Shown here: piece by piece, positions 21,801 through 33,800 of the stretch
Layout: each line of letters opens with the position of its first letter
Numbering within the stretch: the first letter of the stretch is position 1
NCBI GenBank assembly: GCA_029168955.1
Contig: JAPDOI010000276.1
Span: 62,001 to 126,000 of the forward strand
DNA length: 64,000 nt
From: Aplectana chamaeleonis
Taxonomy: Eukaryota; Nematoda; Chromadorea; Rhabditida; Cosmocercidae
Direction of reading: 5' to 3'
Notes under the pieces: generated by a model
What the model saw: only the letters and a program-made list of their open reading frames with translations
Databases searched by the model: none
Told to the model about the DNA's origin: nothing
Program-made: the position numbers and the translations under genes

Positions 21801-24800
21801 GACGCCGTAGAAAGTGTGCGGGTCCCAAATGAGAGTGCGCCGGACGCCTTAGAAAGTGTGCGGGACCCACGTGGGAGTGCGCCGGACGCCGTAGAAAGTG
21901 TGCGGGACCCAAATGGGTGTGCGCAGAACGCCGTAGAAAGTGTGTGGGACCCAAATGGGTGTGCGCGGAACGCCGTGGAAAGCGTACGGGACCCAAGTGG
22001 GAGTGCGCCGGACGCCTTAGAAAGTGTGCGGGACCCAAATGGGTGTGCGCAGAACGCCCTAGAAAGTGTGCGGGACCCAAATGAGAGTGCGCCGGACGCC
22101 GTAGAAAGTGAGCGGGACCCAAATGAGAGAGCGTCGGACGCCGTAGAAAGTGTGCGGGACCCAAATGGGTGTGCGCAGAACGCCGTAGAAAGTGTGAGGG
22201 ACCCAAGTGGGAGTGCGCCGGACGCCATATAAAGTGTGCGGGATCCAAATGGGTGTGCGCAGAACGCCCTAGAAAGTGTGCGGGACCCAAACGGGTGTGC
22301 GCAGAACGCCGTAGAAAGTGTGCGGGACCCACGTGGGAGTGCGCCGGACGCCGAATAAAGTGTGCGGGACCCAAGCGGGTGGGCGCAGAAAGCCATAGAA
22401 AATGGGCGGGATCCAAATGGGGGTGCGCAGAAAGCCCCAGAAAGTGTGTGGGACCCAAATGAGAGTGCGCCGGACGCTGTAGAAAGTGTGCGGGACCCAA
22501 ATGGTTGTGCGCAGAACGCCGTAGAAAGTGTGCGGGACCCAAGTGGGAGTGCGACGGACGCCATAGAAAGTGTGCGGGATCCAAATGGATGTGCGCAGAA
22601 TGCCCTAGAAAGTCTGTGGGACCCAAATGAGAGTGCGCCGTACGCCGTAGAAAGTGTGCGGGATTCAAATGAGAGTGCGCCGGACGCCGTAGAAAGTGTG
22701 CGGGACCCACGTGGGAGGGCGCCGGACGCCGTGGAAAGGTGTGCGCGACCAGTGGTGAGTGCGCCGGACGCCGTAAGAAAGTGTGCGGGACCCAAATGGG
22801 TGTGCGCAGAACGCCGTAGAAAGTGTGTGGGACCCAAATGGGTGTGCGCGGAACCCCGTAGAAAGTGTACGGGACCCAAGTGGGAGTGCGCCGGACGCCT
22901 TAGAAAGTGTGCGGGACCCAAATGGGTGTGCGCAGGACGCCCTAGAAAGTGTGTGGGACCCAAATGAGAGTGCGCCGGACGCCGTAGAAAGTGAGCGGGA
23001 CCCAAATGAGAGAGCGCCGGACGCCGTAGAAAGTGTGCGGGACCCAAATGGGTGTGCGCAGAACGCCGTAGAAAGTGTGCGGGACCCAAGTGGGAGTGCG
23101 CCGGACGCCATAGAAAGTGTGCGGGATCCAAATGGGTGTGCGCAGAACGCCCTAGAAAGTGTGCGGGACCCAAGCGGGTGTGCGCAGAACGCCGTAGAAA
23201 GTGGATGGGACCCACGTGGGAGTGCGCCGGACGCCGTATAAAGTGTGCGGGACCCAAATGGGTGTGCGCAGAACGCCGTAGAAAGTGTGTGGGACCCAAA
23301 TGGGTGTGCGCGGAACGCCGTAGAAAGTGTACGGGACCCAAGTGGGAGTGCGCCGGACGCCTTAGAAAGTGTGCGGGACCCAAATGGGTGTGCGCAGAAT
23401 GCCGTAGTAAGTGTGCGGGACCCAAATGAGAGTGCGCCGGACGCCGTAGAAAGTGTGCGGGACCCAAATGGGTGTGCGCAGAACGCCGTAGAAAGTGTGC
23501 GGGACCCAAGTGGGAGTGCGCCGGACGCCATAGAAAGTGTGCGGGATCCAAATGGGTGTGCGCAGAACGCCCTAGAAAGTCTGTGGGACCCAAATGAGAG
23601 TGCGCCGTACGCCGTAGAAAGTGTGCGGGATTCAAATGAGAGTGCGCCGGACGCCGTAGAAAGTGTGCGCGACCCTAGTGGGAGTGCGCCGGACGCCATA
23701 GAAAGTGTGCGGGATCCAAATGGGTGTGCGCAGAACGCCCTAGAAAGTGTGCGGGACCCAAGCGGGTGTGCGCAGAACGCCGTAGAAAGTGGATGGGACC
23801 CACGTGGGAGGGCGCCGGACGCCGTATAAAGTGTGCGGGAGCCAAAAGGGGGGGCGCAGAACGCCATAGAAAGTGTGCGGGATCCAAATGGGTGTGCGCA
23901 GAACGCCCTAGAAAGTGTGCGGGACCCAAGCGGGTGTGCGCAGAACGCCGTAGAAAGTGGATGGGACCCACGTGGGAGTGCGCCGGACGCCGTATAAAGT
24001 GTGCGGGACCCAAATGGGTGTGCGCAGAACGCCGTAGAAAGTGTACGGGACCCAAGTGGGAGTGCGCCGGACGCCTTAGAAAGTGTGCGGGACCCAAATG
24101 GGTGTGCGCAGAATGCCGTAGTAAGTGTGTGGGACCCAAATGAGAGTGCGCCGGACGCCGTAGAAAGTGAGCGGGACCCAAATGAGAGAGCGCCGGACGC
24201 TGTAGAAAGTGTGCGGGACCCAAACGGGTGTGCGCAGAACGCCGTAGAAAGTGTGCGGGACCCAAATGGGTGTGCGCAGAATGCCGTAGTAAGTGTGTGG
24301 GACCCAAATGAGAGTGCGCCGGACGCCGTAGAAAGGGTGCGGCACCCAAATGAGAGTGCGCCGGACGCCGTAGAAAGTGTGCGGTGACAAAGTGAAAGTG
24401 CGCAAGACGCCATAGAAAGTGTGCGGGACCCAAATAGAAGCACGCCCATGCCGATCATTTTTTCCGCAGGGCTACCGTAACCATTCTTGAGCAAAACATG
24501 ATAACGAACGATAACACACGCTCATAACATGCCGGGTATAAAAGGGCAGAGGAGCAGTATGCACTCATTCACATACCGTTCTCTTCGAGAAGCCGCCGGG
24601 AAGTGGCTGAGGAGGTCGAAATTCTGCAAACACGTTTGTTGGCTATTACGATGTGCTCATATACAAGCTGACACTCGGAAAATTTTTGAAGGAGGGTTAC
24701 GGTAGCCCTGCGGAAAAATGACCGGAGTGAGCGTGCTTGTGACCCAAATGGGTGCACGCAGAACGCCGTAGAAAGTGTGCAGGACATCAGTGGGAGTGTG

Positions 24801-27800
24801 CAAGATGTAACAGAATGTGCGCAGGACATTAGTGGGAGTGCGCAGGATGACATAGAAAGTGTGCAGGACATCACTGGGAGCGTGCAGGACTATAGTGGGA
24901 GTGTGCAGCACCTCATAGAAAGTGTGTATGACATCAGTGGAAGGGTGCAGGCCATCAGTTGGAGTGCGCAGGACGTCACAGAAGGGGGGCAGGACATCAG
25001 TGGGTTTACTTTCACCTTACACCACCAGGCATAAATCATGTTAGAAAGGAAACCTTTCGGAAAATAAATGAAATTCCTGAAAGTTTAGGTTCCTGGCAAA
25101 GTAAAGATTTGGCATGGCCATAGAAATATACTCAGTTAAAAAGGGAAGATAAAAAAAAATGAAAAAAGGTTTTGAAATATTCCTGAGAACGATTTGGCGT
25201 AGAATAATTCGTTTTTCAGGAAATGAAGTGAAATAGTTGAAAGTATGATTTGGCAGTCGAGTTTGAACCAACTATTGATAAGAGTTGTGCAAAACGAGAG
25301 ATCGCCTTGTCTGTGCTTGTCCGTACAACATATCGAAGCAAAATCACGCGTTTTGATTTGACTTCACCTAATACGTGAAGACCACCGCATTACAGCTCCC
25401 GAAAAAGTTTTCGTGATTCCCTTTTCACGCGTGATTTCGCTTTGATAAGTTCTACGGATAAGCACAGACAAGGCGATCTGTCGTTTTGCACAACTCTTAT
25501 CAATAATTGGTTCAAACTCGACTGCCAAATCATACTTTCAACTATTTCACCTCATTTCCCGAAAAACAAATTATTCTACGCCAAATCGTTCTCAGGAATA
25601 TTTCAAAACCTTTTTTCATTTTTCTTTATCTTCCCTTTCTAACTGAGTGTATTTTTATGACCATGCCAAATCTTTACTTTTGCCAGGAACCTAAACTTTC
25701 AGGATATGAATTATATTTTTGCGGGTATTTGTTATTATGTTATCGTTACATATTAAATCTGGCCAAAAGGTTGACAACTGTAGATACAGTCGACACGAAA
25801 CGCAATGATACTTTGTGTTCCCTATTGAAGGTTGGCGCAAATCGGTGCACTTATGCCATCACATCCTTCAATAATGAACGCAAAGTATCAGTGCCTATTG
25901 TGCATGTGTGAGGTGCCTAGATATCTTGATGCTTCACAAATTTGGAAACCTGCATATAGAGTGAGTTCGAGAAGGCTCATTAGCGGCACATCGTTAGGAG
26001 CTGCGAATACCATCTCGCTTTAGCGTAAAGAGAAAGAAGCAAAAGCTGCTAGAGCATTACCGGGTACATCCCTAAGTGTTTTATCGGCGTACGTCAGTAG
26101 ATGTAGGTTGAAGTGTAGTCAGTCAGTAATCTCTCCTATGTACAGTACCGTGCAATTTTTTCGCAAAAACGGCGTTCTGCGGTGCTTTTGAAAGCACAAA
26201 GCACCGTATCAGAGTAATTCACTAAAAAATTGACGTACTGATTTTTCAAGACAATTTTCCGTGTTCCACTAATTGAGACAATAGATTTTTGACTCCAGTA
26301 GTATGTCAGAAAATGTGTATTTCCTCCTGGAATTCCCATCGACCACATTACAGATTTCTGCTATCGTGACCGTTTGATCAATTCGTGATGAAGGATTTTG
26401 AGGTGGAAATCTGCAATTTTCATCAGATTCCTGGCATTAAATCCATTATTTTGTGTTAGTTTTGTATATTGTCCGTTGAGGGCAATTCGAAAATGCCTTC
26501 AAAATTGAAAACGGACTACATTGAAGGAAGTTATTGCGATGCGGCGCGTTGTACGCACAAAAAAACGCCGCAAAATGCCGTTTTTGCAAACAATCTGCTC
26601 GGTTCTGTATGTCCCGTGATTCGCGAATCAAAGGATGTTTGCCGATGTTTTCTGTTCCTGCACAAAAAGCTGCAATCTAGACATACCGCGGTTCCATTCC
26701 TAATCTGGCGTGCTCTTCTGAACGACAATGCATAGATGACTGAGCACAGTGGAACTGCAATCGAATAGAAAAGAACGGAGTGGTAGGTGTCGTACTGAAA
26801 AAGAGATACTATGTCAGTGTTAAAGGCATAAACGACATCATGATTACAACATTTGGAACGCAGTAAAAGTATAGTGTGAAGAGAATTCAATCAAGAACAT
26901 GGTTAGAAGCACATTTCGGAAACCAGTGTAAATTGTGGCCCTTGTGATAGTTTCCCAGCTTTTTGTTCAAACCGATTATGAAGAGTCTCTTTGTAGCTCT
27001 TGGTCAAGTCATTGAAAGGGGCTGCGGAGGTAGAACACCGCGTGCGAGAGAAACCTCGTTGGCTAGTGGTGTCGCAAACGCCGCACGGCTAGCCGCAATC
27101 ATCGCGTCCGCTCCATCCGCTTGACTAAATCTGACAAGGAGACCATACAATGCTGTCAGGTCCTGGATAGGATGTAATTATCAGCGTGAAGATCTAGAAT
27201 ATTTCATCCACAAGGTAAGCCTTCCAGTCCTGCTCACTATGCTCAGCTTCAGATGGCAAGAATTAGGTGGAGAAGAGTCACCGATCTCCTCTTGGACCGG
27301 ATGGCCCACTAAAGCATGATTCCATGATTACCGATCGGCCTTTTTCAGTCGGCTTGAATTTGCTGACCATCTCATCTGACTATCTGTGCAATACACGGAT
27401 GATATCAGGGTAAAACGGAAAGTGACACTGTTCAAAATTTAATTTGACCTTCTCCGTTCAGAGGAACCCGACTCGGTGAGCATTTTCCGTGATTTGCTCG
27501 TCCACGTCCAAGATTGCATTGTGTAGAAGTGTTATTGATGTTTTTCTTGGGGTTTGGAAGAACCATTCCCTAATGTGCATCTTAAAAAGACTGAAAATGT
27601 CTTATCCAAGAGATCATCGATGTCGATCATGTGAAGGGGCTCATCCACCATCACAAGACCAGGAATTGGAGGCTGTTACTAATTTGGCCTAAAATAGTTT
27701 TTTTTCACAATTTTTTCATGAAGGTCCTACTTTTCTAAATCCAGAACAGGGATCGAGAGAGATCTTTTGCAGATTTTTTCGATTGAGCCTTTACAATGGA

Positions 27801-30800
27801 CCGCATTGCTGTGTTTTGTCCAGAAACACGCGGATGTGCCCTTCAAGACCCAAGCATCGGTGAACTTCAATAAAATTTAGCATCAAAGTTGTGCTAACTC
27901 TTGGTTCATTTAAGCAACTGTACATCGATGCCAAACTGCCTGAAATTGAGCCTTGTATGAAACTTCACTCTAAATATTGTGTCTAGAACATTGTTGTACG
28001 CAGTATTCGTGATGAGAAACATCCTTCAAGCTCCCATCGCAAATCGAAAGACTCGAGCCTATTGCAACAACTACATTGTCGAGAAAACGGCGAAAAAAGT
28101 TTCAATATTAGTCCTATACAGCCTCAAAATTTGAATTTAATATGCCTGCCCTGCCCTCTCCGGGAAAGAGTTTTCACTGATACCTTCGTAGCGCTTCCCT
28201 CAGCAATCATTTGAAGAATGCCATTCGGTAACGGAATTAAATGCACCGTATAATTGCCCATCATAATAAGAGGCAGAGTAGAGGCAACAGCTACAACCCA
28301 AAGTGTAACAATGCACGAAACTATCGTTGATCTCCTCCAAATCTGAAGTAATACAACATTTTCAATGGGAAAAACATCCAAAGATGAATGCAAGCTTTCT
28401 TTTCATACAATGTTTACTAATCCACGGCAGATCTGAGCTGATAAAGGGGAAGGGACAATGAAAAAAGGTAGAGATGATTAACGGCAAAGTTGAGCCCCAG
28501 AATAGCTTTTCAGTTCCTGTTTTTGTTTTAGAAAGAATTTCGCGCAGATCACAAAGGTGTTTCCGGAGTCGCTCACAACCCTCTGCGAGAGGGTTTATGG
28601 ACCCTGAATTAAACGCGGTGTTCACGATAATCTTCCATTTTGAGATTGACTTACTTGACTTAATCGGTTGGCTTTCGCCTGACGCAGTCATTCCGCATCT
28701 TCACCGAGGTGTGCCGTCCTAGTAGTCAGCCGTGTCCACTTTTCATGGTCTTCAGCCACAATTTGAACACATTCCATCCAGCTGTCACTATTCCATTTCC
28801 TGCGAAACGAAACATCGCGCCTCAACTGTCTTTCGATGCCGAATGACTTCAAATCCTCTTTAACCACATCCGTCCAGAACTTTCGCCTACGCCCAGGTGG
28901 CCGTTTCCAGGCAGGATTTGGAGGCATTCTTAAGGCGTGTTGTACGAGACGATCCGGCGTTCTTCTTAGTATATGCCCGAGCAGTCGAAGTCGACTTTTA
29001 TTGCTGCTTTAGATGGCGTTGGGAGATGCTGGCACATCCCTCGTGTCAAGCGGTACTGCGTCGATTTCCTTGTAAAGATCTTCGTTATGGCAAACACGCG
29101 GCCAGAAATATCCAAGCAAACGCCTAAAAAGCTTCCCCTCCGTGCCATCCAACCTTTCCATCTGCGCCTTCCGTGCTGGTCATGTCTCCGATCCGTGCAT
29201 CATGATAGGGCGAATAGCGGATAGGTAGACGCGCAACTTGACTTCCTTCGCGATGGTGGTAGACCACAAACACTTGGTTAGAGGATTAAATGCAGACGTA
29301 GCTTTCGCACATCGTTTTCGAATATCCGCTGCATAACTACCATCATTCTTCAGCAAACAGCCCAAATAACAGAAATCGTCCACCAGTTCGATACGTAGAC
29401 CGTCCACACGAACTCCCGTTGAAGGCCTCTGAGAGACCCACATCTGCTTGCATTTGTCGGGACGAAGACGAAGTCCATAGGCTGCGTCATACTTCAAAAC
29501 GAGGTTCACAATCCTTTGCAGTTTTGCGTAGTTTTCAGCGAATAACACAATGTCGTCGGCATACTCCAAGTCGACAAGGGAGCGTCTCGATGGTGTTAGG
29601 ATCACATCGGCAGGAAACTGTTCTGCAGCTCTACGCATGATGTCATTAACGGCCAAGTTGAAAAGAAAAGGTCCTGCTACGGCTCCTTGCCTTACTCCTG
29701 TTTTCACCTCGAAAGCTGACGTAAATCCGACGGGTGTACGAACTGCTGCTGTTGTTCCGTTGTTCATGTCCTCGATTCTTATCCGGGACTCCATCTGCTC
29801 GCAGAGCATTGATCAATCGATCACGATGAGGAGAGTCGAACGCGGCTACAAAGTCTAAAAAAGCTAGTTGTAATGGCTTCGAATACCGCTGCCACGATTC
29901 AATTACTCTTCTCACGACAAACACTTGGTCGATGGTCGATCTTCCAGGTCGAAAACCGGCTTGCTCATCTCTGATCGTTCTTTCACGATGTTTGATAAGT
30001 CGCTCGAGAATGATACGTTCTAAAACCTTGTACATGACACGAAGTAGAGAGATTCCTTTGTAGTTCTTAGGATGCGAGACGGATAGCTTCGTGTGAAGAG
30101 GTACGATGATCGCATGTCTCCACGAATTGGGTATCCTTTTGCTCATCCATATGGGACGGATGGTGTTGGTCATTTTACTAATCCCAGACGGAGGAAGAGC
30201 TTTCAGCATTTCAGCAGTGATGTTATCTTCTCCACCTGCCTTTCCATTCTTCATTTTCCGGACACAATCCAGAACTTCAGACTCAGTCGGCGATTCCTCA
30301 CTGACATCGTAATGTGCTCTCTGAACATGCGGCAGCTCTGGTACTGACGGCGCTGGACGATTCAGTAGTGAACTTGAGTAATCCTTCCATATTGGCAGCG
30401 TCGCATCACCAACTGCAACTCCATTGGTAGTGTTCAGGACAGGAGAACATCTCTTCATCTTCCCGCTATACTGTCGCAGCAACTTGTAGGCTTTCTTCGG
30501 ATTCTTCTCCTCCCAAGCCTTCTCGAACTCCCTATCTCTACACGTCCACTTTCGTTCGCGGTCCCTTTGAAGCTGTCGACGCAACTTCCTCCTCAGATGC
30601 TTCTCCTCCACGAAGTTTTCTGCAGTTCGGAGAGCACAAACTCTGTTGTAGGTGGATGCTGTTTCTTCTGAGACGTAGGCGAACTTCTTCTTAGGCTGTA
30701 CAACCGGGAGTGCCTCTTTCGAAGCGTCCTGGATGCACTTGACAAAAGAATCCGCGTCGCGAAATTTCTTCTTAGTCCGTACAGAAAAAAATAAAAATAG

Positions 30801-33800
30801 AAACGCGTTCTCGGAAATTCCTTCTGCACTCTTCATCTTTGAGACTTGTCATGTCAATCCTCTAGAGAGGCTGAGCCCCTCGCTTCCTCTTATGAATCCT
30901 CGCAGTGAAGTTCAACAGAGCAGGACGGTGATCCGAATCGAATGCGGCATCCCACACAGCTGTAGATCTTCGAATGTCCGATACTGGAATATTCCTCGTC
31001 AGAACATAGTCGAGCTGTAGTTTCAAAGTTGTCATCTTCCGCTTCCGCTGCTCTTCTGGAGATAGCTGAGTTGGTCCCTGCCACGTAAGCTGATGGCGGC
31101 GATGATTCTTCTTGAATGTCGATGCAATAATCAGACCACTGCGTTCACACAAGTCAACAAGGTGGTAGCCATTGTCCGATGTTTGCTCCACTGCGTGGAA
31201 CCATTTACCGAGTACTTTGGATTCCTGAACAAGTCCCATCTTCGCATTTGCGTCATTCCCCACGACAACAGCATGTTGACAAGGTATCCTGGCCAGCAAC
31301 GTGTTGAGTTCCTCATAAAACGCATCCTTCGAATTGCCCTCGGCGGTTTCAGAGGGCGCATGAGCACTCACTATCCACAGAGTGAATCCTCTGTGATCCC
31401 GCAGTCGTACGAATGCATTCCGGTACGACTTTTAGCCAAACTCCTTGACCATGCCATTGAAATCCTTTCTTACAGCTATTGCTCAGCCTCCCACTCTCCT
31501 ATCGTCAGCGTCACAGCAGTAGATGGTGTACTCTCCGACGCTGATGACGGGTCTATCCTTGAGGCGGGTTTCCTGCAAAGCAGCAAACGGTGCATGGAAA
31601 TAGCTCAGAAGTCTGGATAGCGCAGTTTTTTGGATATCACTCGACAGCGATCGACAGTTCAGGGTTGCGAAATTGTGGCTTGTGGCCAAAGACTCCATGA
31701 ACTCCTTAGATACGGATCCTAAGGTGTTATGGACCACAGGGCTTAGTGTGCCGGACGGCGACACCTTTATGCAATGTATGGGATACTTTCGCGATATAGT
31801 TGTGCACGCTATATCGCTCGAACGTTCCCTGTGTACACTCAAACGTCTGCTGGGTTCAGTAGAAGCAGGGGCACCAACGAGCAGGTACCAACAATTTTTG
31901 AGATTATTCGCTATATTGATTAACTGGCCCCCGGGTAGAACTAAAAGGACGTAGAAAGTGAGGGAAGCGCACCCAGAAGGGCACGAAATCTTCAATTATC
32001 ACAGGAAATGTTTGTTGTGACACTGAAATCTTTTGTGGACCCGACGTTTGCAATTCTCTACTCGCTATCGCTCCGTTCTTCCCTTAGGACCATAACTAAT
32101 CTTGCTTTGCATAAAATATTCTTCTGTTTTTGATTGACCAAAACTTCCATCGGTGTTGACCACCATGAGCATGTTCATCCATCCGGACAATTAGTCCATG
32201 TTATAGAATGATGTCACTGAAATACGACATTTTAATGCTTTTCTCGCCGTTTCTTCGTAATTTTTGGAGCACTTGGTGGCCAATGCATTGTTTTATGTGA
32301 AAAACTCGGGGACGAAACTCACTGTGAACACTGCTTTTAAGGGCCTCCATAACAGGCAGCCGCTACCGTTAATCCACACCGTTTATCGCGCTGAATACTC
32401 AGAAAATTGATACGTTGCAACATGATGGTATTCGTAGAAAACCTCCAGTGGTAAAACAGTGTGATGAAACATATACAGGGTGAAGCGCAGCGCTGTGATC
32501 GGTCCGTGAGAGGTGCGGCCCCCACCCCTCCAGCTTTGCAATCGCTGCGGTCCCCTCCCATCGATGTTGTGACTTGAACCCTTTGTGTGAACCAATTTGA
32601 GTGGTGTCTTCAAACAATGCTTCCAAACGATTTTTCAGCAAACACAGTAGTTATGATTCAAGTCACAGCGGTCGTTGTCGGATCAAAATGGTCTCAGACT
32701 CGGCCGACAGCTTTTTTTAATAGTCGCCTTCAAAATAAACACTACATACAACAGCCCAATCCGGGTAAATTATTTTTTCGCCCCCTCCGGACGGCCAAGT
32801 CCAGACAACGGTTTTCCGATTTTCCAGCACCCCGACTGGCACACTCATCGTCGGCTGCTTGGCTGCGCCGAGAAATTTTTCTGCTAATCTTCTGTGGCTT
32901 TTTTTTTGCTAGTACAAAACACCGCATCGCCATAACTCACTTCAGGATTGACGAAATGAATTTTCAGACTTTTAAGTAGTGTTGACTCTGGTATATTCTA
33001 AAGTGTGCCCGAATGAGAATGGTGGCCCACGCGGCCGGCGTGCTTGGCAGGCGGGCGGCGCATGGGCCGCTCTCGGACGAGGGGTGGGCTTCAACGGCGG
33101 GCATCCCCTCTGCCCCCGTCTGCAGAGTTGATTGGTCGGCGCAGTGCTTGCTGCCAGCCGGTGCCGGCCTTTTCGTAGTCGACGGCGGTGGGGACGTTTC
33201 GCATGCTCGTCCGAGAGCCGCGAACTGCCAAGTACGCCGACCGCATGGGCCGCCATTCTCACTAAGACACACCTTACAGCAATGGAAGTAGGACCTGGTG
33301 AGGTTGCAGACTCTTACTAACATACTGTAGCCTGATTGTGTTACCACTCATTTTTTCGAAATGACAGAGATCGTTCGGTGAGCTCTTGTTTCCACTCTCA
33401 CATTGTCACCTGTTTTCATTGCTTCCACAGATGTAGTCATATCGGTGAAAACACCGACTCACCTGTCTATCACAGCTTTTTCGGAAAAATGAGTGATACC
33501 ACTAACAAACTACCGTATATTAGTACGAGTCCGCAACCTCACCAGGTCCTACTTCCATTGCTACAGACTATATTTGGTCGTAATACTTGTATTTCTTTCT
33601 GAAACTTCCTCAGACCACAGGTCAAAACGTGACAGATTTCTGGTATGATGACCGTCTGACCATTTCATAATAAGAGATCTTAAGTTGGAAATACACAATT
33701 TTCTATATATTTCGGGTATTGACTCAGCTATTTCGTGTCACTATTGTATGGTACTCGTCAAAAGCTGCTCAATAATGACATCAGAAATGAAGTCAGACCA

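Larger units (their letters stand above)
20996..25705 (-). mobile_element. Truncated G-family element (GCTACTCGCAG type) carrying the 42-bp minisatellite
   Basis: It is colinear, in inverted orientation, with 53345-50222: the shared parts are GTGAGCGCGAAGCGCTCACC, the segment through GTTGGCGTTCACGATCTTGT, the 42-bp array, the TATA-containing segment, the 21-bp-like array and the fold-back. The terminal GCTACTCGCAG motif present at both ends of the other copy is missing at the left end (poly-C precedes 20996). The 42-bp array is about 2.5 times longer here. It lies wholly in receptor intron 3. Confidence 0.75.
28609..32340. mobile_element. Type-a TTAA element split by an RTE retrotransposon
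   Basis: The left end TTAAACGCGGTGTTCACGATA and right end TCACTGTGAACACTGCTTTTAA are eroded type-a termini. The left 60 bp (to TTTTGAGATT) and right 440 bp (from TTTTGAGATTATTCGC) together make one type-a element once the RTE is removed. It sits in receptor intron 1. Confidence 0.8.

Noticed and set aside
21569..24494. Minus-strand frames of 688 and 609 codons as repetitive proteins
   Set aside because: Both overlap each other in different frames over the same satellite, lack a signal peptide or unique domain, and change frame where units have indels.
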